64,000 nt of DNA from JAHRAW01 sp028066695. GTDB taxonomy: Bacteria; Pseudomonadota; Gammaproteobacteria; Arenicellales; Poriferihabitantaceae. Positions within the stretch are counted from its first letter, which is position 1, and each line of letters begins with the position of its first letter. The stretch lies in assembly GCA_963457535.1 (NCBI GenBank), contig OY734803.1:1488001-1552000 (forward strand), written 5' to 3'. A program made the translations under genes and the position numbers. The notes under the pieces were generated by a model. That model was not told the DNA's origin. It searched no databases and worked only from the letters and a program-made list of their open reading frames with translations. Of the stretch, positions 42,189 through 49,361 are shown in pieces.

Positions 42189-42282
42189 GCGCAAGGGATT
42201 TGTCGCGGTTTTCACCGGGCGTTTCGCCTGGCTGCTGAAATTCGGCGCGGCGACGAGGATGGAGTTGCGGGTTGGGGAGTGA
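42189..42282 (+). repeat. Direct repeat copy B: truncated copy of the GNAT 3' end
   Basis: A 94-nt copy of the end of the GNAT gene, keeping the reading frame (KGFVAVFTGRFAWLL...) and the stop codon but with no start or N-terminal part. It lies upstream of the LRR gene, so the pair of repeats brackets a unit of about 3.5 kb. A shared 13-mer CGCCGCGCGTTAC also occurs just inside each end (38738-38750 and 42154-42166). Confidence 0.88.
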
Positions 42283-42341
42283 TGATGGCGGTTTTGTGGT
42301 AGAGTTTGGGGGTCAATTTCTTTTCTTTTGGAGGTTTGGTG

Positions 42342-42950
42342 ATGACTCAGTGGGGGACGGTTGTGGGTTGGGTCAATGTCCTGGGTTCCATGGCGGCGAT
42401 AGTGGCGGCAGTTGTGACCGTGTGGCTTGCCCGGCGGCAGATGCGAGCGAAGTTGGAGTGCCGTTTCCAAGTGGAGAACATGCCCATGCATGAAGTTGAT
42501 GCACTTCCGATGTGCATGCGACAACGCTATGATTCACTCCCGGTGCAGCTGGAAATAACCGTACTTAATATGGGTTCTGCACCGGAAATCATCCATGACA
42601 TATGCATGCAGGTTGGGTCGGGAAAAAACATGCAAATTGATGTTCTCGGAAACCCCGACGCAATGGGTCACGATCCGAACTATGACTATTCGGAGCATGA
42701 CTTTTCGGGCAGAGAGCGACTGCAGTGTTTTCCGGTCGCGCTCTCTGGCGGCAAATACACCAAATGGCGCGCTATCGTGGGCGAAGAAGAATATCCAGAC
42801 GATTGGGGGAAAGAATTCTTCAAAGGATTGGTCACGACTGCACACGATGCAAAAAAACTTCGATTCTTTCTCCACACCAATCACGGGCGAAAAAAGAAAA
42901 TCAAACCAGAGAGCGATGTGATAGAACCGCTCACCAAGTGGGCAGCTTGA
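42342..42950 (+). CDS. Membrane-anchored protein of unknown function, accessory
   Basis: A 202-residue product with one N-terminal membrane helix (VVGWVNVLGSMAAIVAAVVTVW) followed by a basic stop-transfer (ARRQMRAK) and a cytoplasmic domain of about 165 residues. The start ATG 42342 has GGAGG 7 nt upstream. Codon use is far more AT-rich than in the core genes, and it sits just outside the LRR repeat unit, so it looks acquired. The beta-rich middle (PVQLEITVLNMGSAPEIIHD) and Lys-rich end match no family I know. Single-helix proteins like this are frequent in defence islands, but that is only a hint. Confidence 0.65.
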   Translation: MTQWGTVVGWVNVLGSMAAIVAAVVTVWLARRQMRAKLECRFQVENMPMHEVDALPMCMRQRYDSLPVQLEITVLNMGSAPEIIHDICMQVGSGKNMQIDVLGNPDAMGHDPNYDYSEHDFSGRERLQCFPVALSGGKYTKWRAIVGEEEYPDDWGKEFFKGLVTTAHDAKKLRFFLHTNHGRKKKIKPESDVIEPLTKWAA

Positions 42951-42976
42951 CTGCACAAAAGAAAGTGAGAAACCAC

Positions 42977-43063
42977 TTCATCGGAATCTTGACCTCAAAA
43001 ATTACTGGGCAAAACACCGAAGGCCTCGGCTTCGCCATCCCCGCCGACTTGGTCTTGCAGTAA
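42977..43063 (+). pseudogene. Remnant of a trypsin-like serine protease (DegP/HtrA type)
   Basis: In one frame these bases encode IGILTSKITGQNTEGLGFAIPADLV and then a stop. This resembles the segment after the catalytic serine of S1C proteases (IGINT...GIGFAIP). There is no start codon, no catalytic triad and no upstream domain in the frame. It is best read as the leftover end of a gene cut by insertion or deletion between the accessory gene and nadA. Confidence 0.5.
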
Positions 43064-43088
43064 TAAAACCGAAACGGCGCGGCGCGGT

Positions 43089-44150
43089 TCAATGCCCGCG
43101 CTGCCCGAACTCCACCATGCGCCGAATGGAGCGCGCCGCGCGTTCGCGGATATTTTCGTCAATGGAAATTTCCGGACGGCCGAGAGTCAGCGCATTGTCC
43201 AGGCGCTGCAGGTCGTTCATCTTCATCCACGGGCACATCGAGCAACTCTCGCAGGTCGCGCCTTCGCCGGCGGTCGGCGCTTCCAAAAACACCTTGCCCG
43301 GCGCGGCCTGTTTCATTTTGTGAAAGATGCCGGATTCGGTGGCGACGATGAACTCGCGCGCGTCCGATTGTTTTGCGGCGGCGATGATCTGGCTGGTGGA
43401 GCCGACCACGTCGGCGAGCGCGATCACTTCCGGCGGCGATTCGGGATGCACCAGCACTTTCGCCGCCGGGCGCTGCTTCATCAGCGCGCGCAGCGCATGC
43501 GCCTTGAATTCCTCGTGCACCACGCACGAGGCCTGCCACAGCAGCATGTCGGCGCCGCTCATGCGCTGCACATAATCGCCGAGGTATTTGTCCGGCGCCC
43601 AGATGATTTTTTCGCCGCGCGCATGCAGGTGCGAAATCACGCGCAGCGCGATGGAGGAAGTGACCACCCAGTCGGCGCGCGCTTTCACCGCGGCGCTGGT
43701 GTTGGCATAGACCACCACGGTGCGCTCGGGATGCGCGTCGCAAAACGCGGCGAATTCTTCGGCCGGGCATGCCAAATCCAGCGAGCATTCGGCCTGCGAC
43801 TCCACCATCAGCACGCGTTTTTGCGGGCTTAAAATTTTCGCGGTCTCGCCCATGAAGCGCACGCCGGCGACCACCGCGGTGGAGGCGCGGTGGTTGTAGC
43901 CGAAGCGCGCCATCTCCAGCGAATCGGCGACGCAGCCGCCGGTGGCGTCGGCCAATTCCTGCAGCGCGGCGTCCACATAGTAATGCGCGACCAGCACCGC
44001 GTCCTGCTCTTTCAGTTTGCGTTTTATGGAGTCCAGCAGCGCTCGCTCGGCTGCGGCGTCCAGTTGCGGGTGCTCGGCCGCCCAGGCGCGCGCGGCAAGC
44101 GCGCGAATGCGCTCGCGCTCGGCCTGCGGGATTTCGGCGGGGTGGTTCAT
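43089..44150 (-). CDS. nadA: Quinolinate synthase NadA
   Basis: NadA condenses iminoaspartate with dihydroxyacetone phosphate to quinolinate and needs a [4Fe-4S] cluster. The 353-residue protein shows VAHYYVDAALQELAD, GVRFMGETAKIL, MVESQAECSLDLACP, VVTSSIAL and the cysteines of EGATCESCSMCPWMKMN. The ATG lies 3 nt from a pair of 15-nt direct repeats, a likely operator. nadB and nadC are not in the window. Confidence 0.95.
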   Translation of the reverse strand: MNHPAEIPQAERERIRALAARAWAAEHPQLDAAAERALLDSIKRKLKEQDAVLVAHYYVDAALQELADATGGCVADSLEMARFGYNHRASTAVVAGVRFMGETAKILSPQKRVLMVESQAECSLDLACPAEEFAAFCDAHPERTVVVYANTSAAVKARADWVVTSSIALRVISHLHARGEKIIWAPDKYLGDYVQRMSGADMLLWQASCVVHEEFKAHALRALMKQRPAAKVLVHPESPPEVIALADVVGSTSQIIAAAKQSDAREFIVATESGIFHKMKQAAPGKVFLEAPTAGEGATCESCSMCPWMKMNDLQRLDNALTLGRPEISIDENIRERAARSIRRMVEFGQRGH

Positions 44151-44153
44151 TAA

Positions 44154-44185
44154 TAAAGAGACATTAAAATTAAAGGGACATTAAA
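44154..44185 (-). promoter_or_regulatory. Two 15-nt direct repeats just upstream of nadA (candidate operator)
   Basis: On the plus strand the units read TAAAGAGACATTAAA (44154-44168) and TAAAGGGACATTAAA (44171-44185), 14 of 15 identical with a 17-bp period. They lie immediately before the nadA start codon in an AT-rich patch that must also hold the promoter. A repressor bound there could block transcription or translation of nadA. The regulator is unknown. Confidence 0.5.
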
Positions 44186-44348
44186 AAGAAAGAAAAACTC
44201 GCGAAATTGCGCCGCCGCGCGGCGGGGTTTCCGGTTATGCCGTGATTATGCCGGCCCGCGCGGTTTGCGGTTGCAAAATGCGCGGCGGCGCGATATGCTG
44301 GCGTTTCCATTTTCGCCGTTTCGGCATTCTCACATTCTTCCGCGCATT

Positions 44349-44834
44349 ATGCAGTGGCTGCTTTTGGGCGTCATCGTTGTCGCCCTGCTTTTCATGTCCA
44401 GTTGGTATCCCCGGACCGCGTTCGCCGTTCTCGGCGCGCTCGCGGTTGCGGCCGCGGCCGTGATCTTCACCACGCGCGACGACGCGCTGTTTTCGCGGTG
44501 GCAATTGCCGGTCGGCGACATTCGCATTGAAAACGCGGTAATCACGCGCGCATACGGCGACAGTTACCAGTTCAACGCGCGCCTCGCCAACACCCACGCG
44601 TCCATTCTGCTGAAAGAGTCGGTGCTGAGCATCACCATGCTGGATTGCCCGCATGATTTGGGAGAGGAATCCGGCGACGCGAATTGCGCGGTTATCGGCC
44701 AGTCCGATTTGCGCATCAACACCAAAATCCCGGCCGGGCAGTCGCGCGACATTTCTAAAAATGTGGTCTTCCCCGACGCCCGCCCGGCCGGCGCGGTGCG
44801 CTGGAAATACCAAATCATTGAGACGCGAAACTAA
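44349..44834 (+). CDS. Inner membrane protein of unknown function with a periplasmic domain
   Basis: The 161-residue protein has two N-terminal membrane helices (residues about 2-15 and 22-38), then a beta-rich domain. Motifs in that domain are YQFNARLANTHASILLKE, ITMLDCPHD and CAVIGQSDLRIN, with two cysteines. The pattern looks like a FxLD-type extracytoplasmic domain, but I do not recognise the family. ATG 44349 (MQWLLLG) is used; ATG 44295 is possible. It stands alone between nadA and nadD. Confidence 0.65.
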   Translation: MQWLLLGVIVVALLFMSSWYPRTAFAVLGALAVAAAAVIFTTRDDALFSRWQLPVGDIRIENAVITRAYGDSYQFNARLANTHASILLKESVLSITMLDCPHDLGEESGDANCAVIGQSDLRINTKIPAGQSRDISKNVVFPDARPAGAVRWKYQIIETRN

Positions 44835-44854
44835 CGCGCGCCGCGGCGCGGTGG

Positions 44855-44860
44855 TATAGT
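44855..44860 (+). promoter_or_regulatory. Candidate -10 TATAGT next to the nadD start
   Basis: TATAGT ends 8 nt before the nadD ATG with no Shine-Dalgarno sequence between, so the mRNA may start at or one or two bases before the AUG. Confidence 0.35.
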
Positions 44861-44868
44861 TTGCGCCG

Positions 44869-45522
44869 ATGCCCGCTCCTCCCCACGGCGCCCGCGCCGC
44901 CGCCCCGGTTATCGGCCTGTTCGGCGGCGCCTTTGATCCGATTCACCACGGCCACCTCTCGCCGGTTCGCCAGGCGGCGCGCGCGGCGAAGTTGGCGCGC
45001 GTCGCATACATCCCGACCGCCCGCCCGGCGCACCGCGCGCGCCCGCATGCGGCGGCGCGCGACCGGCTGGAGATGGCGCGCATCGCGCTTCGCGACGCGC
45101 CCGATTGCGGCGTGAAGTTTGAAGTGGACGATGTGGAACTTCGCATGCCCGGGCGCTCCTACACGATTGAAACTCTGGCCGCGTTGCGCCGCAAAAATCC
45201 GCGCGCGCGTTACGCGCTGCTGCTCGGCATGGACGCGCTGCTCGGTTTTGAAAAGTGGCGCCGCTGGCGCGAGTTGCGGCAGAGCGTGCGCATCATCGGC
45301 ATCGCGCGCGCCGGCTGGCGCGCGCCGCGGCCGCCGGCGTGGTGGCGCGAGGCGCGCGCCGCCGGCACGCTTTTGCTGGTGGAGGCCGAGCCGGTGGAAA
45401 TTTCCTCCACGCAGGTGCGCGCGCATATTGCCGGCGGCGGAGACGCGAGCGATTTGGTGCCGCGCGGCGTGTGGGAGTATATTTGCGCGCGCCGCCTCTA
45501 CCACCGCGCGCCGGCGGCATGA
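44869..45522 (+). CDS. nadD: Nicotinate-nucleotide adenylyltransferase NadD
   Basis: NadD joins NaMN and ATP to NaAD. The 217-residue protein has the nucleotidylyltransferase signature GLFGGAFDPIHHGHLSPVR with the HxGH motif, MPGRSYTIETLAAL, LLLGMDALLGFEKW and the late ISSTQVRAHIAGG. It heads a compact operon nadD-rsfS-rlmH-maf. Its stop overlaps the rsfS start (ATGA, 45519-45522). Confidence 0.95.
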   Translation: MPAPPHGARAAAPVIGLFGGAFDPIHHGHLSPVRQAARAAKLARVAYIPTARPAHRARPHAAARDRLEMARIALRDAPDCGVKFEVDDVELRMPGRSYTIETLAALRRKNPRARYALLLGMDALLGFEKWRRWRELRQSVRIIGIARAGWRAPRPPAWWREARAAGTLLLVEAEPVEISSTQVRAHIAGGGDASDLVPRGVWEYICARRLYHRAPAA

Positions 45523-45902
45523 CCCAAAACGCAACGAACGCGCCGGCCCCGGACGAGGTCGCCGCGCGCATGTGCGAAGTCGCGCTGGCCGCGCTGGAAG
45601 ACGCCAAAGGCGCGGCGATTCAATTGTTGGATGTGCGCGCGCTGACCGACATCACCGATTACATGATCATCTCCACCGGCTCCTCGCAGCGCCATATCAA
45701 AACGCTGTCCGAGCGCGTGCTGGAAAAAATGCGCGAAGCCGGCTGGACGCAACTCGGCGTGGAGGGCGACGACGACTGGCTGCTGGTGGATTTTGTGGAT
45801 GTGGTCGTGCACATCATGCGCGCGTCGGCGCGCGAACTCTACAACCTGGAGGGTTTGTGGGATGCAAACCTCGCGCTGCCGGCCGCCGCCGAAGACGCGT
45901 GA
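45519..45902 (+). CDS. rsfS: Ribosomal silencing factor RsfS
   Basis: RsfS binds L14 and keeps 50S subunits from joining when nutrients fall. The 127-residue protein carries the typical LDVRALTDITDYMIISTGSS, LLVDFVDVVVHIMR and the ARELYNLEGLW ending. ATG 45519 overlaps the nadD stop. rlmH follows, the usual order. Confidence 0.95.
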   Translation: MTQNATNAPAPDEVAARMCEVALAALEDAKGAAIQLLDVRALTDITDYMIISTGSSQRHIKTLSERVLEKMREAGWTQLGVEGDDDWLLVDFVDVVVHIMRASARELYNLEGLWDANLALPAAAEDA

Positions 45903-45944
45903 GCGCGCCGCTTCTTTAATGTCCATGCGCCCTTATTTTTTCCG

Positions 45945-46415
45945 ATGCTGAACATTCATCTGGTCGCGGTCGGCAACAAAATGCCGGACTGGGTCGGGCG
46001 CGGTTATGCCGACTACGCCGCGCGCATTCGCGGCCGCTGCGCGCTGACCCTCACCGAAGTCGCGCCGGCGCGCGGCGGCGCGGATTCGCAGCGCGAAAAA
46101 CGCGCCGCGCTGGAGGCCGAGCGGCTGCGGCGCGCCACGCCGAAAAACGCGCGCGTCATCGCGCTGGACCGCGGCGGCGTCGCGCAATCCACCACCGCCA
46201 TCGCGCGCCGCATGGAAGAGTGGATGCGCGTCCGCGCGCCGGTCGCGCTGCTCGCCGGCGGCGCCGACGGCCTGCCGCCGCAAACGCTGCGCGCCGCCGA
46301 CGAAATCTGGTCGCTGTCGGCGCTGACTTTCGCCCACCAACTGGTGCGCGTGGTGGTCGCCGAGCAAATCTACCGCTGCCACTCGCTGCTGGAAGGCATG
46401 CCGTATCACCGCTGA
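45945..46415 (+). CDS. rlmH: 23S rRNA (pseudouridine-1915-N3)-methyltransferase RlmH
   Basis: RlmH methylates pseudouridine 1915 in helix 69. The 156-residue SPOUT protein has the knot segment ARVIALDRGGVAQST, LLAGGADGLPP and the C-terminal LVRVVVAEQIYRCHSLLEGM followed by PYH, all family marks. The stop shares one base with the maf ATG (TGATG, 46413-46417). Confidence 0.95.
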   Translation: MLNIHLVAVGNKMPDWVGRGYADYAARIRGRCALTLTEVAPARGGADSQREKRAALEAERLRRATPKNARVIALDRGGVAQSTTAIARRMEEWMRVRAPVALLAGGADGLPPQTLRAADEIWSLSALTFAHQLVRVVVAEQIYRCHSLLEGMPYHR

Positions 46416-46981
46416 TGCTGGTGCTCGCCTCCGCTTCGCCGCGCCGCCGCGCATTGCTGGCGCGCCTCGGCCTTGACTTTGAAACGCGCGCCGCCGGCGT
46501 CTGCGAGCGCCGCCTGCCTGGCGAGCCGCCGGGCGAGTTGAGCGCGCGCCTCGCGCTGGCGAAAGCGCAGCATGTGTTTGAGCAGTTCGGCGGCGCGCGC
46601 CGCGTGCTCGCCGGCGACACCGTGGTCGCGCTCGGCGGCGAGGTGTTCGGCAAGCCGGCCGGGCGCGACGAGGCGGCGGCCATGCTGAAAACTTTGTCAG
46701 GAAAAAGTCACACGGTGTTCACCGCGGTCGCATTGCTCGCGCCGCGCGGTCGCCGCGCGCGCCGCCTGAGCGAAACCGAAGTCGTATTTCGCAAACTCGC
46801 GCCGCGCCAAATTGAAGAGTATTGCGACGGCGGCGAGCCGCTGGACAAAGCCGGCGGCTACGCCATTCAGGGCGGCGGCGCAAATTTTATCCGGCATCTG
46901 CGCGGCAGTTACAGCGGCGTGGTCGGGCTGCCGCTGTGGGACGTGTGGCGATTGCTGCGCGAGGACGGGTGCGAGTGTTGA
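46415..46981 (+). CDS. maf: Maf-family nucleotide pyrophosphatase
   Basis: Maf proteins hydrolyse non-canonical or excess NTPs. The 188-residue protein starts LVLASASPRRRALLARLG and has VLAGDTVVALGGEVFGKP, the SGKSHTVFTAVAL segment and DKAGGYAIQGGGANFI. These motifs fit the dTTP/UTP (YhdE-type) group; the exact nucleotide is inferred. The start shares one base with the rlmH stop and the stop overlaps the next gene's TTG (TTGA). Confidence 0.93.
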   Translation: MLVLASASPRRRALLARLGLDFETRAAGVCERRLPGEPPGELSARLALAKAQHVFEQFGGARRVLAGDTVVALGGEVFGKPAGRDEAAAMLKTLSGKSHTVFTAVALLAPRGRRARRLSETEVVFRKLAPRQIEEYCDGGEPLDKAGGYAIQGGGANFIRHLRGSYSGVVGLPLWDVWRLLREDGCEC

Positions 46982-47352
46982 AAAAAATTACCGGGCAAAT
47001 GCGCGCCGCCGCGCGCGCGCTGGTATGCGCCGCATGTTTGTTTGCGCCGGCCGCGGCCGCGCAAACCGACGCGGACGATGTACTGATGTTGCAGCGCGGC
47101 GACTGGCCCAAATACGCAAACGGCCCGAACATTCTCGCGCTGCCGGCGGTGCGCGAGACGCTGCGCCGTTTTGACGAGCGCAACCCCGGCGCCGGCATCG
47201 TCATCCTCTATCCCGGCGGCGACTCCGGCCGAAAATGGGCGCGCGAACTGCGCGACTGGCTGGTCGCATTCGGCGTGCCGCTGCAATATTTGGACCTGCA
47301 GCCGGGCGCGGGCGCGGCCGGGCGGTTGATGTTGGAGGTGGAAGGGAAGTGA
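46978..47352 (+). CDS. Small exported protein of unknown function
   Basis: The 124-residue product has a Sec signal peptide (ARALVCAACLFAPAAAAQ) and a mature part of about 95 residues. That part contains LPAVRETLRRFDERNPG, IVILYPGGDSGRKWARELR and the ending LMLEVEGK. I do not recognise the family. TTG 46978 forms a TTGA overlap with maf; ATG 46999 is an equally credible start with a shorter signal. Its stop overlaps the GTG of the GIY-YIG gene, so both belong to the maf operon. Confidence 0.65.
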   Translation: MKKITGQMRAAARALVCAACLFAPAAAAQTDADDVLMLQRGDWPKYANGPNILALPAVRETLRRFDERNPGAGIVILYPGGDSGRKWARELRDWLVAFGVPLQYLDLQPGAGAAGRLMLEVEGK

Positions 47353-47999
47353 ATACTTGTGAGATGTGCGGTTGCGATATTGCCGATGAATACCGCCGAT
47401 GTTATCAATGCCATATGAAACTCAAGCGCGGCGGCTGGCATGAGCCGGAGCGGTTGCCGCATTTGGAGATACAAGATGCAAACGCCGACCGTGACTATCG
47501 TGTGTATGTGCTGAAAACGGACGAGGGATATTATGTCGGCCATTCCGGCAATACACCGGCGCGGTTGAACGCGCATATGCGGGGCGAGGTGCCGTCGACC
47601 GCAGGGAAAAATCCGCAGTTTGTTTGGGGGTCGTACCGGATGAAAAGCCGCGACGATGCCAAGCGATACGAGGCGGCGCTGAAATCCTGGCGCGACACCG
47701 GCAACGAAAAGTTTTACGAGCAGACGGGTTTGCCGGCGCATTACGCCGGCGAGCCGGAAACCACCGGTTGTTTTTTGCGTCTGGTGTGCGGCGTTGTCAT
47801 CGCGGCGGTTATTTTCTTCGCCTACTCCAAAATTGTCCGGCAACCGGCCACCAAAGAAGTTGCAACGGAGCCGGCGCGCCAAGTTGCCGAGCCGCCCAAG
47901 CCGGCGCCGGCGCAACCCGCAGCCCCGCAACCTGCAGTTCCGCAATCCGCGCCAACAAAACCGAAAACGGCGCACGAGCCGCACTTCCCGCAAAAATAA
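47349..47999 (+). CDS. Zinc-ribbon / GIY-YIG-like / membrane-anchored protein
   Basis: Three parts are visible in 216 residues. Residues 1-25 have five cysteines (C4, C7, C9, C18, C21) like a small zinc ribbon. Residues 49-115 look like a GIY-YIG nuclease: YRVYVLKTDEGYYVGHSG, the arginine and histidine of ARLNAH, and the late glutamate of KRYEAALKSW. Residues 141-161 form a membrane helix, followed by a Pro/Ala-rich tail of about 50 residues. The GTG start overlaps the previous stop (GTGA). The gene has lower GC than the operon in front of it. The domain calls are by eye; a membrane-anchored GIY-YIG is unusual. Confidence 0.6.
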   Translation: MNTCEMCGCDIADEYRRCYQCHMKLKRGGWHEPERLPHLEIQDANADRDYRVYVLKTDEGYYVGHSGNTPARLNAHMRGEVPSTAGKNPQFVWGSYRMKSRDDAKRYEAALKSWRDTGNEKFYEQTGLPAHYAGEPETTGCFLRLVCGVVIAAVIFFAYSKIVRQPATKEVATEPARQVAEPPKPAPAQPAAPQPAVPQSAPTKPKTAHEPHFPQK

Positions 48000-48009
48000 T
48001 CCGGCGCCG

Positions 48010-49338
48010 TCAGAACGGCCACTCCTCCCCGCCAAAAAATTCGCGCAGCGCGTCCGCCAACATTTTCTGGTCATGCGCGCCGGCGAGTTCGCGGGCGGAA
48101 TGCATGCCCAGTTGCGCCACGCCGATGTCGGCGGTGCGCACGCCCAGTTTTGCCGCGGTGATCGGGCCGATGGTGGAGCCGCAGCCCATGTCGGAGCGGG
48201 TGACGATGCTCTGGCAGGGAATGCCGGCGCGCTCGCAGACGCGGCGAAACCAGCCGGCGGTTTCGCCGCTGGTGGCGTAACGCTGGTTGCTGTTGATTTT
48301 GATGACCGGGCCGGCGTTCAGCAGCGGGCGGTGCGCCGGCTCGTGTTTGTCCGGGTAATTCGGATGCACGCCGTGGGCGTTGTCGGCCGAGACCAGCATG
48401 GAATGGCGCAATGCGCGCGCCAGATTGTCGCCGCCGCCGCACAGCCGCCGCAGCACCGACTGCAAAAACGGGCCGTCGGCGCCGCCGGCCGAAACGCTGC
48501 CGACTTCTTCGTGGTCGTTGAGCGCGATGATGTTGTTGTTTTTTTCGCCGGTATCTTGGGACGCGAGCAATGCCTCCACCGCGGCGTAACAACTCAGCAA
48601 ATTGTCCAGCCGCGCCGAGGCGATGAACTCGCGCTTCAGCCCGACCACTTCGGCCGGCTGGCAGTCATACAGGCACAAATCAAACGCGAGAATCTTTTCC
48701 ACTTTCAGGCGCGGGTGCTCGCGCGAAAGTTGTTCGCGCAGCAATTCATTGAAGTCCGGGAAATCCGGCCCCTCCCCGGCGCGGCACAAAATCGCCGGCA
48801 ATTCTTTTTGCTTGTTGATGCCGCGGTTTTCATTGACGCCGCGGTCCAAGTGAATCGCCAGACTCGGAATGAAGGCGACCGGCCGCGCGATGTTGATCAG
48901 GCGGCTGCTCATCGCGCCGTCCGCATTCAGCGTCACCCGCCCGGCCAGGCCGAGTCCGCGGTCAAACCACGGCGCGAGCAGCGCGCCGCCATACACTTCG
49001 GGCGCGAGTTTGGCGTAGCCGTGGCCGGCGGCGAGCGCGTTCGGCTTGAGTTTTAAGCAGGGGCTGTCGGTGTGCGCGCCGACCAGCCGAAAACCGCGCG
49101 TCTGCGGCGAACCGGAAAATTGCGCTGCTATCAGCGAGCCGTCGCGGATGAAAAAATATTTGCCCGGCGCCGCTTTAAAATCCGCGCCTTCGTCCGTTTC
49201 GGCGTAGCCGGCGTCGCGCAGGCGCGCGGCGATATTCGCGACCGCGTGAAACGGGGTCGGCGATTCATTGAGGAAGCGCAAAAGCGGCGCGATGTCGGCC
49301 GCATGGGTTTCCGCGTTTTCGTGGTCGCGCGTCGGCAT
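48010..49338 (-). CDS. apeB: M18-family aspartyl aminopeptidase
   Basis: A 442-residue zinc aminopeptidase of the M18 family, cutting N-terminal Asp/Glu. Metal-binding motifs are VGAHTDSPCLKLKP (near 91), NDHEEVGSVSAGGADGPF and, near the end, HSARELAGAHDQ. The length matches the bacterial ApeB group. TATAAA on this strand (49347-49352) ends 8 nt before the ATG, again hinting at a leaderless mRNA. Confidence 0.94.
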   Translation of the reverse strand: MPTRDHENAETHAADIAPLLRFLNESPTPFHAVANIAARLRDAGYAETDEGADFKAAPGKYFFIRDGSLIAAQFSGSPQTRGFRLVGAHTDSPCLKLKPNALAAGHGYAKLAPEVYGGALLAPWFDRGLGLAGRVTLNADGAMSSRLINIARPVAFIPSLAIHLDRGVNENRGINKQKELPAILCRAGEGPDFPDFNELLREQLSREHPRLKVEKILAFDLCLYDCQPAEVVGLKREFIASARLDNLLSCYAAVEALLASQDTGEKNNNIIALNDHEEVGSVSAGGADGPFLQSVLRRLCGGGDNLARALRHSMLVSADNAHGVHPNYPDKHEPAHRPLLNAGPVIKINSNQRYATSGETAGWFRRVCERAGIPCQSIVTRSDMGCGSTIGPITAAKLGVRTADIGVAQLGMHSARELAGAHDQKMLADALREFFGGEEWPF

Positions 49339-49346
49339 GAAATTAG

Positions 49347-49352
49347 TTTATA
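49347..49352 (-). promoter_or_regulatory. Candidate -10 TATAAA next to the apeB start
   Basis: On the minus strand TATAAA ends 8 nt before the apeB ATG (49338), with no ribosome site in between. Confidence 0.35.
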
Positions 49353-49361
49353 CGCGCGCGC

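Noticed and set aside
39392..42238. 948-residue open frame opposite the LRR gene
   Set aside because: It is a long antisense frame caused by high GC and biased codon use. Its translation is Arg/Gly/Ala/Gln-rich with no domain, whereas the minus strand encodes a clear signal peptide, LRRs and dockerin loops.
44154..44185. Start of a CRISPR-like or phage repeat array
   Set aside because: Only two 15-nt units, AT-rich and directly at a promoter; an operator fits better.
46822..46977. Longer start for the exported protein after maf
   Set aside because: Overlaps maf in another frame and would bury the signal peptide; TTG 46978 or ATG 46999 gives a normal exported protein.
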